Positions 1 through 8,603 of a DNA stretch of 64,000 bases are shown piece by piece (within the stretch, counting starts at the first letter, position 1; each line of letters opens with the position of its first letter). The notes under the pieces were generated by a model. The model was given only the letters and a program-made list of their open reading frames with translations. It was not told the DNA's origin and did no database searches. This DNA is from Citreicoccus inhibens (lineage in GTDB: Bacteria > Myxococcota > Myxococcia > Myxococcales > Myxococcaceae), in NCBI RefSeq assembly GCF_019039035.1, contig NZ_JAHNZT010000005.1:310001-374000 (forward strand). The letters run 5' to 3'. The translations under genes were made by a program, and so were the position numbers.

Positions 1-573
1 CAGGTAGATGCGCGTCCATTGACGGCTGTGCTGCGTCCACTGGTCGAACAGGCGGTTGCCGCTCCACATCACGGTGGGGGACAGCGCGCCGATGCGGCCG
101 AAGACCTCGGGCGAGCGCAGGCCCAGGTACAGCGAGAACAGTCCTCCGAGGGATGAGCCCATGGTGGCGGTCCACTCGGCGGAGGGCCGCGTGCGGTAGG
201 TGCGGTCGATGTATGGCTTCAGCTCTTCCACGAGGAAGCGCGCATAGGCCTCGCCGCGCGCCTTCACGCCGCTGCGAGGCTCGTCCCAGGGCGAGTACTC
301 CTGGAGCCGGCCGGTGCCCGAGTCCACCGCGACGATGATCCACGGCTCCGAGCGCCCCTCGTTCACCATCGATTCGAGCACGAGGTTGGCGCACCACGTG
401 TCGAAGAGGGCGGACTCGGGATGGGCGAAGACGTTCTGCCCGTCGTGCATGTAGAGCACCGGGAAGCGGTGCTCGGCCGCGGCGTCGTACCCGTCCGGGG
501 TGTAGATGCGCACGGTGCGGCGGAAGCCCTCCGGGGTCGAGGGGAAGTCTCGGACGATGTGGACGTATCCCAT
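1..573 (-). CDS. Putative alpha/beta-hydrolase esterase (C-terminus cut by window edge)
   Basis: The visible 191 residues read as a serine esterase of the enterochelin-esterase/esterase-D-like group (alpha/beta hydrolase fold). The segment YMHDGQN, the later nucleophile elbow GSSLGG and the following SLYLGLRSPEVFG are typical of that family, so the GSSLGG serine should be the nucleophile. The acid and histidine of the triad would lie beyond the window edge. The start is uncertain: ATG at 573 gives MGYVHIVRDF, and an in-frame ATG at 633 would add 20 weakly conserved-looking residues; neither has a strong ribosome-binding site. No signal peptide is seen in either version. The substrate cannot be told from sequence. 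It is divergent from the barrel gene at 754. Confidence 0.8.
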   Translation of the reverse strand, partial: MGYVHIVRDFPSTPEGFRRTVRIYTPDGYDAAAEHRFPVLYMHDGQNVFAHPESALFDTWCANLVLESMVNEGRSEPWIIVAVDSGTGRLQEYSPWDEPRSGVKARGEAYARFLVEELKPYIDRTYRTRPSAEWTATMGSSLGGLFSLYLGLRSPEVFGRIGALSPTVMWSGNRLFDQWTQHSRQWTRIYL

Positions 574-753
574 GGCGAGCCACGGGCCGGGGGCACCCCG
601 GTCGCTGCGTGTGGCGTGCCCGCCAGCATACATGGATGGCGCGGTCGGCCCGGTCCGCGTCTCGCGCATGGACGCTCGCTTCGCGGGCGGGATGCCCGCA
701 CGGCGGTCCTTCTTGTAGGGAAGGGTGGTCTCGGTCCTGCAGAGGGCCGGAGC

Positions 754-2784
754 GTGCGTTGGGTCCTCTGCCTGGGATTGTTGCTGCTGTTCACCGCGTC
801 CCGAGGGCACGCGGCGCCGCACGTGCTCACGCCCGAGTCGGACGACGCGCGAGCGCTGGAGTCCCAAGACGAGGACGGCGCCATCTCGGAGGACGCATGG
901 GACGGGCTGCGCCTGCTGCGGCGCACGGGGGTGGATCCGCGGTCCGCGACGCGAGGCTGGCTGTATGCGTTGCCAGGGCTGACGTACGCGCGCGTGGACG
1001 CGCTCCTGCGCGCGGAGTCGTCCGCGCCGGGAGGACTCATCGCCGCGCTCTCCGACGACGAGCGGCGAACCTTGCGGCCATATTGGACAAGAGAGCGCCC
1101 CGCGCATTTCTCCGGAGACGTGCGGCTCCTGACGGCCTTCGCGATGGCGGATCGGCTGATGCCGCCCCTCGCGCTCCAGGCACGCGCGCGAAGCCCGGAT
1201 GGATGGAGCGTGGGGCTGTTGGCCGCGCTCGCGCGCCGTCGGTTCGAGCCGCCCACGTGGGAGCCTCGTCGAGAGGTGCTCGTCGTGAGCCCTCCGCATC
1301 GGGCCGTGGTGCTCCCCAAGCTCTATGTGCAGGGGACGTTCGCGCGTGCGCGGGTGTTGGTGGGCGCGTTTCGACTGGGCTTCGGTCAGCGGCTCACGCT
1401 GGACACGACGGGGCTGCCCACGCCCGAGGGCTTCGTGCCGGATGACGAGGTCCGTGGCGCGGGGGCTCCCGAACGTTGGTGCTTCCTGGGCGCGGGCGCG
1501 TGCGACGCGGAGTCCCAAGCGGAGGAAGTCACGCCGGACTTTCGTTGGAGCGAAGGCTTCCGGGGCGCGGCGGCCACCGTGCGAGGTGTCGTGGGGGAGC
1601 GCGCGGAGGGGGTGTTGACCGCGTTCGGCTCCTATCAGTCCCGCTCGCTGTCCTCCTCCATGCTGCGTGAGGCAGGGCCGTGCAGGGGGAGGTCCTGTCC
1701 CGCGGTGCCTGTCTGGGTGGAGAAGGAGCGGACGCCGCAAGGCACGCTGAGCGCGCGCCTGTTGCCGGGCGTATTCCGAGAGTGGGCAGGAGGAGGCAAC
1801 GCGACGCTGCGATGGTCCTCGCGCGTGCGGGTGGGCGCGACCGCGTGGGGCGCGCGTCCCGTGTGGAGCGTCGAAGGTGCCTCGCTCGACTTCCGCCCCA
1901 GCGCGGGCTACCCGATGGGCGGCGGCTTCGGCGCGGCGGGAGTGGATGCGGCCGTGGGGGCGGGGCCCGTGGACCTCTTCCTGGAGGTGGCGCGCAGCTT
2001 CGACTCCGCTCCCGAGGGTGGGGGTGGCGTGGGCGTGGTGCAGCGCACCGTGCTCTCCGCGGAGGAGCAAGAGCTGGAGTTGCTGCTGCGTTACTACGCC
2101 CGGGGCTTCGCCAATCCCTACACCGGCGCGCCCGCGGGGGCGGATTCGCTGGAGGGCTCGCGCGCGCGCAATGAGCTGGGCGCGCGAGCGCGCTATGTGC
2201 AGCGACTCGGGAGGAGTTGGCGCGCGCGAGGTCAGGTGGATGCGTGGGCGCTCCCTGAAGATGGCGCGGCGCCGGGGACCGCGGGAACGGTGCGACTGCG
2301 CGCATCGGCACGGGTGGACTGGACCGAGGTCTCGTGGCTCCAGCCGTCACTCTGGGGGGAGTACCAGGACTCGGGGGTCGGTGAATCGGGCGACTGTGTC
2401 GAGCGCGCGGGCGGAGCGCCCTGTGCGGACGCGGGGCTGCGTGTCACGGGGCGTGTGGAGTCGAGGCTCGGTGACGCGGTGTCGCTGGCCGCGCAGCTCG
2501 GTGTGGCTCGCACGCGTGACTCCGCGACGAGCGAGGCCCGTGATGAGACGCGCGCCGTGCTCGACCTGCGGCTGCGGCCTCATGCGTCCCTGCGTCTGCG
2601 CGGGCGCCTGAGTTGGACTCGGCCTCAACGCGCGACCCGGGCCAGCACGGAGGTGGCATGGGACGCGCATCGCGCGGTCTCCGTGCGAGCGCGCTACGCG
2701 TGGGAGCTCGAGGCAGGGACAGAGCGAGTGCCGACGGCGGTGTCTCGGCATGTGTTCCAACTGGAGTGGGAGAGCCGTTTCTGA
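754..2784 (+). CDS. Secreted putative outer-membrane beta-barrel protein with helix-hairpin-helix-like N-terminus
   Basis: The open frame runs further upstream, but GTG at 754 is preceded by AGAGGG and begins a clean signal peptide (VRWVLCLGLLLLFTASRGHA), so it is taken as the start (676 residues). Residues about 35-95 contain two short helix-hairpin-helix-like segments (SEDAWDGLRLL and LPGLTYARVDALL). The rest alternates short polar and hydrophobic stretches with many Arg/Glu/Gly residues, as in a transmembrane beta-barrel, and the chain ends in ESRF, a C-terminal Phe typical of outer-membrane barrels. I do not recognise a specific family beyond this myxobacterial pattern. It lies 21 bases before the lamin-tail lipoprotein gene, so the two are probably co-transcribed. 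A substrate or secretion role is unknown. Confidence 0.75.
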   Translation: MRWVLCLGLLLLFTASRGHAAPHVLTPESDDARALESQDEDGAISEDAWDGLRLLRRTGVDPRSATRGWLYALPGLTYARVDALLRAESSAPGGLIAALSDDERRTLRPYWTRERPAHFSGDVRLLTAFAMADRLMPPLALQARARSPDGWSVGLLAALARRRFEPPTWEPRREVLVVSPPHRAVVLPKLYVQGTFARARVLVGAFRLGFGQRLTLDTTGLPTPEGFVPDDEVRGAGAPERWCFLGAGACDAESQAEEVTPDFRWSEGFRGAAATVRGVVGERAEGVLTAFGSYQSRSLSSSMLREAGPCRGRSCPAVPVWVEKERTPQGTLSARLLPGVFREWAGGGNATLRWSSRVRVGATAWGARPVWSVEGASLDFRPSAGYPMGGGFGAAGVDAAVGAGPVDLFLEVARSFDSAPEGGGGVGVVQRTVLSAEEQELELLLRYYARGFANPYTGAPAGADSLEGSRARNELGARARYVQRLGRSWRARGQVDAWALPEDGAAPGTAGTVRLRASARVDWTEVSWLQPSLWGEYQDSGVGESGDCVERAGGAPCADAGLRVTGRVESRLGDAVSLAAQLGVARTRDSATSEARDETRAVLDLRLRPHASLRLRGRLSWTRPQRATRASTEVAWDAHRAVSVRARYAWELEAGTERVPTAVSRHVFQLEWESRF

Positions 2785-2805
2785 CGCGGCTGGTGGGAGA
2801 GGTGC

Positions 2806-4635
2806 GTGAGCGTGAAGCGTCTGATGGGGAGCGTGGGTGGGGCCTGGGTGCTGGCGTGGGGGATGGGATGTGGAGGCGCGAAGGAGGGAGCGGTGAGTGA
2901 GGTCTGTGCGGGCTTGCTCCCTGGAGACGTGGTCATCACCGAGTTCCTCAATGACCCCGAGGGACCGGACACCGGCCACGAGTACGTGGAGGTTCATGCG
3001 ACGCCGCGAGCCGCCGTGGACCTGCGAGGGGTGACGCTCTATGCGGCGAGGGCGGATGGCTCGCAGGCGCGCGACCATGCCTTCATGGAGTCCGTGGTGA
3101 TTCCGGCCAATGGCTACCTCGTGCTCGGTGACGTGCGCGAAGGACCGCTGCCGGAGCATGTGGATCATGCGTACGGTGACGCCTTGGGGGGCTTGGGCAA
3201 TGCCAGTGGAGTGCTCGGGTTGCGGTGTGGTGAGCGCGTGCTGGACGAGGTGTCGCTCTCCGCGCCCGCGAAGGCCGGGGTGGCTCGGACGTACGACGGG
3301 CGGTGGGTGCCCGATGCCGAAGGGAATGACGACGCCTCGCGCTGGTGTGATGCGCCGGGCGCGGCCACGCGAGGGTTCCGTGGGAGCCCTGGCGAGCCGA
3401 ACCAGCCCTGTGCCTCGACGGCTCCGGATGGAGGCACCTCGGATGGAGGGTTGATCCGCGATGGGGGTGTGGATGCCGGGACGCGGGAGACCTGTGTGCC
3501 ACCGGGAGCGGTGGGGCCGCGCCCGCTGCTGCGTCCTCGCCCCGGTTCTCTGGTGCTGACCGAGGTGATGGCGAACCCTCGCGGGGACGACACCTTGGGG
3601 GAGTGGGTGGAGGTGCTCGCCACCGAGCCCGTGGACCTCAACGGCGTGAGCCTGGGAACGGACTCGGCGGCGGCGACGCTGGAGTCGTCGCGGTGTCTGT
3701 CGCTCGCGGCGGGGGAGTACGCGGTGCTGGCCCGACAACGGGAGGCCACGCTGAATGGCGGACTGCCCACGCCGGTGGCCACATTCGGAATGGACTTGCG
3801 CAACGCGGGCGGGAGCGTGTGGCTCCGCTCCGGTGACACGCTCATCGATGGCGTCGTATTGAGCGGCGCGGAGGAAGGCGTCGCGGTCCAGTTGTCTGCC
3901 TCGCGTGCGAATGCGCGAGACAACGACTCGCCAGACGCGTGGTGCCGGGCCACGGAGCCCTTCGGTGCGCGCGGTGACTTGGGGACTCCCGGACGTGCCA
4001 ACCGCGACTGCTCGGTGAAGGGCACCGGGGATGCGGGCGTGGATGCCGGTCTCTCGGATGCGGGGAGTGATGCGGGCATCACGGGCCCGACGTGCATCGA
4101 CCGGACGACTGGGAGGGCCCGCGCGCTTCGGAGTCCCGACCCGGGCATGCTCGTGGTGACGGAGTTCATGGCGGACCCCAGCGCGGTCGCGGACACCGTG
4201 GGGGAATGGGTGGAGGTCCTGGCCTTGCGCGACGTGGACCTCAACGGACTGGTGCTCTCCAGCGAGAGTGGGTCGAGCCTGCTGTCTTCCCCGCTGTGTC
4301 TGAACTTGAAGGCGGGAGGTCTGGGCGTCATCGCGCGCAGCGAGGAGGCCGCGCTCAACGGTGGGTTGCCCGCGGTGCTGGGGACCTTCGGGTTCAACCT
4401 CGTGAACGGCGCGGGGGCGCACTGGCTGCGGCTGTCGCTCGAGGGGCGAATGCTCGACATGGTGGCGTACTCCAGCGCGGCGACTCCGGGCGTGGCCTCA
4501 CAGCTCCGGCCCGGTGTGCGTGACGCGGTGGGGAACGATGTGCCGGGCAACTTCTGTCTCGCGCCGGTGAGCGCGCGATACGGCGCGGGAGACCGGGGCA
4601 CGCCGGGCCGGGAGAACGTCGCATGCGCGCCGTGA
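2806..4635 (+). CDS. Lipoprotein with three lamin-tail domains
   Basis: The GTG start at 2806 follows GGGAGAGG. The N-terminus has a lipobox-like GMGC, predicting an outer-membrane lipoprotein. Three homologous units follow, roughly residues 38-205, 250-405 and 445-607. Each opens with a VxTEFxxxP strand (VVITEFLNDP, LVLTEVMANP, LVVTEFMADP), contains a W/YVEV strand, and closes with GTPGRxNxxC or a variant. This is the lamin-tail domain (Ig-like) pattern found in secreted bacterial proteins. The units are joined by Asp-Gly-rich linkers (for example DGGTSDGG and DAGLSDAG). Lamin-tail domains in bacteria often accompany nucleases and surface proteins, and here the gene overlaps the secreted nuclease gene by 13 bases, so translation is probably coupled. 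Binding partner unknown. Confidence 0.85.
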   Translation: MSVKRLMGSVGGAWVLAWGMGCGGAKEGAVSEVCAGLLPGDVVITEFLNDPEGPDTGHEYVEVHATPRAAVDLRGVTLYAARADGSQARDHAFMESVVIPANGYLVLGDVREGPLPEHVDHAYGDALGGLGNASGVLGLRCGERVLDEVSLSAPAKAGVARTYDGRWVPDAEGNDDASRWCDAPGAATRGFRGSPGEPNQPCASTAPDGGTSDGGLIRDGGVDAGTRETCVPPGAVGPRPLLRPRPGSLVLTEVMANPRGDDTLGEWVEVLATEPVDLNGVSLGTDSAAATLESSRCLSLAAGEYAVLARQREATLNGGLPTPVATFGMDLRNAGGSVWLRSGDTLIDGVVLSGAEEGVAVQLSASRANARDNDSPDAWCRATEPFGARGDLGTPGRANRDCSVKGTGDAGVDAGLSDAGSDAGITGPTCIDRTTGRARALRSPDPGMLVVTEFMADPSAVADTVGEWVEVLALRDVDLNGLVLSSESGSSLLSSPLCLNLKAGGLGVIARSEEAALNGGLPAVLGTFGFNLVNGAGAHWLRLSLEGRMLDMVAYSSAATPGVASQLRPGVRDAVGNDVPGNFCLAPVSARYGAGDRGTPGRENVACAP

Positions 4636-5090
4636 TGCTCGTGCTGGGGTTGGGGCTCGCGGCCTGTGGCGGTTCGCCCTGCGGGCCTGGGTCGGGCGTG
4701 GTCGCCGAGGTCATCGACGGAGACACGCTCGTGCTCGAAGGTGGCGAGCGGGTTCGCTACTTGTTGGTCGATACGCCGGAGACGACCCGAGGCGCGCACG
4801 AGTGTTATGGCGCGGAGGCGAAGGCGTTCAATCGGAGCCTCGTGGCGGGGCGCGTGGTGCACCTGTCCGACGGCGAGGCCTGCGAGGACCGCTATGGGCG
4901 GCGGCTCGCGTATGTCTCCGTGGACGGCCGCGACGTCAACGCGCTGTTGGTGGAGCGCGGCTATGGATGTGTCCTCTTCGTGCCTCCCGCGGGGAAGGCC
5001 CGGCGCGCCGAGTTCAAGGCGCTGGAGGCCGAGGCCCGGCGCGCGGGCCTCGGCTTGTGGTCAGCGTGTCCCGAGGTGTGTCGGAAATGA
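4623..5090 (+). CDS. Secreted SNase-like nuclease (thermonuclease family), lipoprotein
   Basis: A 155-residue protein with a signal/lipobox (LGLAAC) and a complete staphylococcal-nuclease-like domain. The hallmark segments are present: VIDGDT with the metal-binding Asp, VRYLLVDTPE with the Arg and Asp of the active site, and EDRYGRRLAYV with the second catalytic Arg. Such enzymes cleave DNA and RNA phosphodiester bonds with calcium. The lipobox suggests it is held on the periplasmic or outer surface, where it could degrade nucleic acid from prey or matrix. The start codon lies inside the end of the lamin-tail gene, so the two proteins are likely made together. Six cysteines in the mature part, more than is usual, suggest disulfides. 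Confidence 0.9.
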   Translation: MRAVMLVLGLGLAACGGSPCGPGSGVVAEVIDGDTLVLEGGERVRYLLVDTPETTRGAHECYGAEAKAFNRSLVAGRVVHLSDGEACEDRYGRRLAYVSVDGRDVNALLVERGYGCVLFVPPAGKARRAEFKALEAEARRAGLGLWSACPEVCRK

Positions 5091-5101
5091 GGGCCGGGGC
5101 G

Positions 5102-5797
5102 CTACAGCAAGGCCGCCACGGCTCGGGACAGCTCGGCGCGGGTGAACCAGTCTCGCGGCCGATGGCCCGTGGTGAGCATCAGGGTCCCGTCGGTGAGCGC
5201 CACGGCGGAGTCCCGGGCGACGCGCAAGCGGACCTGGTGGACCTTCGCGCGCAGGGCATCGCGAGAGTCGGCGCTCATGGCGAGCGTGTCGAGCACTTCG
5301 GTGGAGCGCTCCGCGAGGTACGCGAGCGCATGTGCATCGCTGGGGTCCTCGGGCTCGGTGCTGGGTTCCCACTCCACTCGGAGGGGCGACCCGAGCACTC
5401 GGCCCAGTCGCTCCGACAGCGCGGCGAGGATTCGCTTCACCGCGAGCGGTGTGGGGGCCGGGGTCTCGGCGTCCACCATGTCGAGCACGGAGACCTCGTG
5501 CACGCTGAGGGACTCGACCGCCGCGGCCGGGATGAACGTCGCGTCCGCGCGGGGCAGGCGCGCGTCATGTCCTGGCACGTGCATCACGATGGTGTGGCCG
5601 TGCCGGGTCTCCACGAGGTCACGGACGAAGCCCTCGGCGTCCCTCCCGCTGCGCAGGTGCAGCGTCACATACGGCAGGCGCACGGGCAGGCCTGCCCGGC
5701 GCCGCTCGGCCAGCGCGGCCAGGGCTTCGAGGACCTCGCTCACGCTCCAGGTGCCCCATGTCTCCAGGGGCGCCAGCACGTCCGTGCCCGAGGCCAT
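5102..5797 (-). CDS. Conserved-looking protein of unknown function
   Basis: A 231-residue soluble protein without signal peptide, membrane segment or recognisable catalytic motif. It is rich in Leu, Ala and Arg, with likely alternating helices and an internal acidic stretch (STEPEDPSDAH). It starts two bases after the stop codon of the 140-residue gene upstream, so the two form a tight operon and probably act together. It converges on the nuclease gene with an 11-base gap. The pair could be an effector and immunity-type partner or a cytoplasmic accessory pair, but nothing in the sequence decides this. Confidence 0.7.
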   Translation of the reverse strand: MASGTDVLAPLETWGTWSVSEVLEALAALAERRRAGLPVRLPYVTLHLRSGRDAEGFVRDLVETRHGHTIVMHVPGHDARLPRADATFIPAAAVESLSVHEVSVLDMVDAETPAPTPLAVKRILAALSERLGRVLGSPLRVEWEPSTEPEDPSDAHALAYLAERSTEVLDTLAMSADSRDALRAKVHQVRLRVARDSAVALTDGTLMLTTGHRPRDWFTRAELSRAVAALL

Positions 5798-5799
5798 GG

Positions 5800-6222
5800 C
5801 TAGAGCGCCTTCTCCAGCGTCTTCTGGATGGCATCACGGCGATCGCGAATGTCATCCACGTTGGTGCACGGCTCGTGGTCGAGCGTCAGCACGCCGCCCT
5901 CGAAGGTCACGAAGCCTCCACTCGCTGAGTAGATGCCACCCGTGTTGCGGATGACGATGCGATGGAGTCCCGACTTGAGAGCGTCTCGCCCCATGTCGTC
6001 GGTGGTGATGCCCTCCAGTGCCTCGGTGAGTGGAGTGAAGAACACCTTGGGCCAGCACTCGTCGTACAGATGGGCCTGCTCGTCGGTCGCCAGGCTCTGC
6101 CAGTTCACGTCAATGGGAACGGCGAAGTGCGCCGCGGTCTCGACCTGCTGCTTGAGAGGGGGATAGAGCGTGTCCTCGAACTTCTTCGCGGCCCTGCGTT
6201 CAGCCAGTCCCATGGTGTGCAT
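5800..6222 (-). CDS. Small protein of unknown function, first gene of a two-gene operon
   Basis: A 140-residue soluble protein starting MHTMGLAERR. The N-terminal half is helical and amphipathic (AAKKFEDTLYPPLKQQVE). The C-terminal half looks like a small beta-sheet domain (IVIRNTGGIYSASGGFVTFEGGVLTLD) followed by a charged helix. No export signal and no known motif. It precedes the 231-residue gene by two bases. The upstream region contains two short perfect inverted repeats (6246-6260 and 6276-6287) that could be operators. An alternative start is the Met four codons in. Confidence 0.7.
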   Translation of the reverse strand: MHTMGLAERRAAKKFEDTLYPPLKQQVETAAHFAVPIDVNWQSLATDEQAHLYDECWPKVFFTPLTEALEGITTDDMGRDALKSGLHRIVIRNTGGIYSASGGFVTFEGGVLTLDHEPCTNVDDIRDRRDAIQKTLEKAL

Positions 6223-6563
6223 CTCCCGCCACTGTGTGGCCCCGCAGTCTGACCCAGACTCCGGGTAGGAGCCCAGTGTACCTACACGTCGCCTCTTTCA
6301 CGGCCTACCCGCACGGGTGGCGCTCGCTGGCAAGTGTCACGGTGGGGTGGCAGCCTTTCGTGTCCGAGCCTGTCAGGAGGATGGGGTGCGCACATGCCCC
6401 AGCGGCTGTATCCAAGCCCGCGCGGTCGTGACCATCTTCCATCCACTTCGGGCAGGCCATGGGGGAGACGAGGTCGCGTGACGAAGACTCCTGCGGCAAG
6501 AGGCGGCTGCGCGCGTCACCGGGCCCCGGTGACCGCGTCGTGCTCGTGGAGAAAGGGCGCGCC
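6223..6563. other. 341-base intergenic region with two small inverted repeats
   Basis: This stretch separates the divergent unknown operon (start 6222, minus) from the histidine kinase (start 6564, plus). It holds AGTCTG-ACC-CAGACT at 6246-6260 and GTGTA-CC-TACAC at 6276-6287, both close to the minus-strand gene. An open frame from ATG 6459 runs into the kinase, but its first 35 codons look non-conserved and lack a ribosome-binding site. No convincing promoter or RNA gene was seen. Confidence 0.5.
6246..6287. promoter_or_regulatory. Two adjacent inverted repeats, candidate operators
   Basis: AGTCTG-3-CAGACT (6246-6260) and GTGTA-2-TACAC (6276-6287) lie 24-65 bases upstream of the minus-strand start at 6222. 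Both are perfect but short, so chance is possible. Confidence 0.3.
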
Positions 6564-8558
6564 GTGAATCCGCGGGCGGTGACCTCCGACGGACTCGCCG
6601 ACCGGGTCGAGGCGCGACGCGCGGACATCCTCCGCCGCTGGGAGGCGCGCGTGCGCGTGCTGCTCGGCGCCAGTCCGCCGCCTCAGCACGTGGGCCTGCC
6701 GCGGTTGATGGACGCGCTGCTCGCGGCGCTGCGGGACCCAGATGCCTTCGAGGCCGTGGAGGCGTTCACTCGCGAGCAGGGCCGCGTCCGCTCGCGGGCG
6801 GGCGCGGACGCGGCGGTGCTGGTGCGCGAGTACGGCCTCCTGCGTGACGTGGTCCTGGATGTCCTGGAGGAGGAGCATCAGGTGGTGGACGTGGCCGCGT
6901 TCCGCGCGCTGTCGCGAGCCATCGACACGAGCCTCGCGCACGCCGTGGCGCGCACGCTGGACAACGAGCCGCCGGAGCCGGGCCTCGCGCGAGGCGGACT
7001 GCCGCGGCGGCTCGAGGAGGCGCAGGTCGCGGCGGATGAGCTGCTGGAGACGCGGCGCGCCCAGCGAGAGCGGGACGAGGTCCGCGAGCAGCTCACGCGC
7101 GTGCTCACCCACCTGCCCATCGTGCTGTGGGCCATGGACACCCGGGGCGTGATGACGCTGTTCGAGGGCGAGGGCGTCCGCTCGGTGGGGATGGATCCCC
7201 ACTCGCTGCTGGGGTGCTCCATCTTCGACATCTTCCAAGGGCGCGAGGACGTGCGCGAGGCCTCGCTGCGCGCGCTGGCGGGAGAGTCCTTCACCGCGGA
7301 GCTGAAGCTCTTCGATGTCTGGTTCGAGGTGCGCTTCTCCCCGGTGCGTGGCCTCCACGGGCAGGTGACGAGCGTGTCGGGCCTGTCCGTGGACATCACG
7401 GACCGGCGGCGCGCGGAGGAGGAGCTGCGGGCCTCGGAGACGCGCTACCGCCTGGCCACCCAGGCCACCCGCGATGTCATCTGGGATTGGGACCCCATGA
7501 GCGGCATCATGCGCTGGAGCGAGCTGGCCCCCCGGGTGTTCCGCATCGTGGACTGGGGCTCGGTGCCCGCGAGCCTGGAGTGGTGGACCGGCCGCATCCA
7601 TCCCGACGAGCGCGAGCGCATCATCCAGGGCTTCCGCGCCGTGCTCGACGGAGGCGGTGAGGACTGGAACGCCGAGTACCGCTTCCTGCGCGGGGACGGC
7701 ACGTGGGCCGTCATCGAGGACCGCGGCCGACTGGTGCGCGACGCCCTGGCCCGGCCGGTGCGCATGGTGGGCGCGCTCCAGGACATCACCGAGCGCCGCG
7801 CCGCCGAGGAGGAGGCGAAGCGCCGGGCCGGGTTCGAACAGCTGCTCATCGGCATCGTGGGGCATGACCTGCGCAACCCCATCTCCGCCATCACCATGGC
7901 CGCGGGAACGCTGGAGCGACAGGACACGCTGGACGAGCGCGGGCGCAAGGCCGTGGCGCGCATTCGCTCCAGCGCCGCGCGCGCCGCGCGGATGCTGCGC
8001 GATGTGCTCGACTTCACCCAGGCGCGGCTGGGCGGTGGCATCCGCATGGAGCCGCGCCCCGTGGACCTGCACGACCTGGTCCGCCAGGTGATGGAGGAGG
8101 TGCAGCTGGCGCACCCCACGCGGCGACTGCACGTGGAGTGCCTGGGGGATGGCCATGGGGTGTGGGACGCCGACCGACTGGCGCAGGTCATCACCAACCT
8201 GGTGAACAACGCGCTGTCGTACGGCTACCCGCAGTGCCCGGTGTTCGTGCGCACGCGAGGCGAGGCCCAGTCCGTGGTGCTGTCTGTGCACAACCAGGGC
8301 CCGTCCATCCCGCCCGAGCTGATGCCGCACCTGTTCGAGCCCCTCAAGCGCGCGGGAGGAGCCCAGGGGCCGAGCCAGGGGCATGGGCTGGGGCTCGGCC
8401 TGTTCATCGTGAAGCACGTGGTGGACGCGCATGGCGGCTCCGTGCGGGTCCGGTCCACCGAGCGAGAGGGCACATCCTTCCGGGTGGCGCTGCCGCGCCG
8501 CCTGGACTCCGGGCTCCCGGCCGGCCCGTGGCTTGCTCTGGACTCCGAGCCCGGGTAG
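6564..8558 (+). CDS. PAS-domain sensor histidine kinase with RsbR-type N-terminal domain
   Basis: GTG at 6564 follows GGAGAAAGG at good spacing and is preferred over the longer frame from 6459 (664 residues). Residues about 8-150 form an all-helical domain beginning RRADILRRWEARVRVLL, like the RsbR/RsbRD non-heme-globin-type sensor domain. Two PAS domains follow (about 185-300 and 305-415), each ending in the usual DITDRRRAEEE or DITERRAAEE. The phosphorylation site is His434 in GHDLRNP (HisKA), and the ATPase domain has the N box (LVNNALSYG) and G2 box (GHGLGLGLFI). No transmembrane segment is visible, so it senses a cytoplasmic signal. No response regulator is adjacent; as usual in myxobacteria it is an orphan kinase. 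Confidence 0.9.
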   Translation: MNPRAVTSDGLADRVEARRADILRRWEARVRVLLGASPPPQHVGLPRLMDALLAALRDPDAFEAVEAFTREQGRVRSRAGADAAVLVREYGLLRDVVLDVLEEEHQVVDVAAFRALSRAIDTSLAHAVARTLDNEPPEPGLARGGLPRRLEEAQVAADELLETRRAQRERDEVREQLTRVLTHLPIVLWAMDTRGVMTLFEGEGVRSVGMDPHSLLGCSIFDIFQGREDVREASLRALAGESFTAELKLFDVWFEVRFSPVRGLHGQVTSVSGLSVDITDRRRAEEELRASETRYRLATQATRDVIWDWDPMSGIMRWSELAPRVFRIVDWGSVPASLEWWTGRIHPDERERIIQGFRAVLDGGGEDWNAEYRFLRGDGTWAVIEDRGRLVRDALARPVRMVGALQDITERRAAEEEAKRRAGFEQLLIGIVGHDLRNPISAITMAAGTLERQDTLDERGRKAVARIRSSAARAARMLRDVLDFTQARLGGGIRMEPRPVDLHDLVRQVMEEVQLAHPTRRLHVECLGDGHGVWDADRLAQVITNLVNNALSYGYPQCPVFVRTRGEAQSVVLSVHNQGPSIPPELMPHLFEPLKRAGGAQGPSQGHGLGLGLFIVKHVVDAHGGSVRVRSTEREGTSFRVALPRRLDSGLPAGPWLALDSEPG

Positions 8559-8603
8559 CTACGGCCCCTCACGTCAGCGCTTCCCTACCGGGAGGGGGAA
8601 ATC

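Noticed and set aside
421-753. Upstream extension of the barrel-protein gene
   Set aside because: It overlaps the divergent esterase gene and would place the signal peptide in the middle of the protein; GTG 754 has a good ribosome-binding site.
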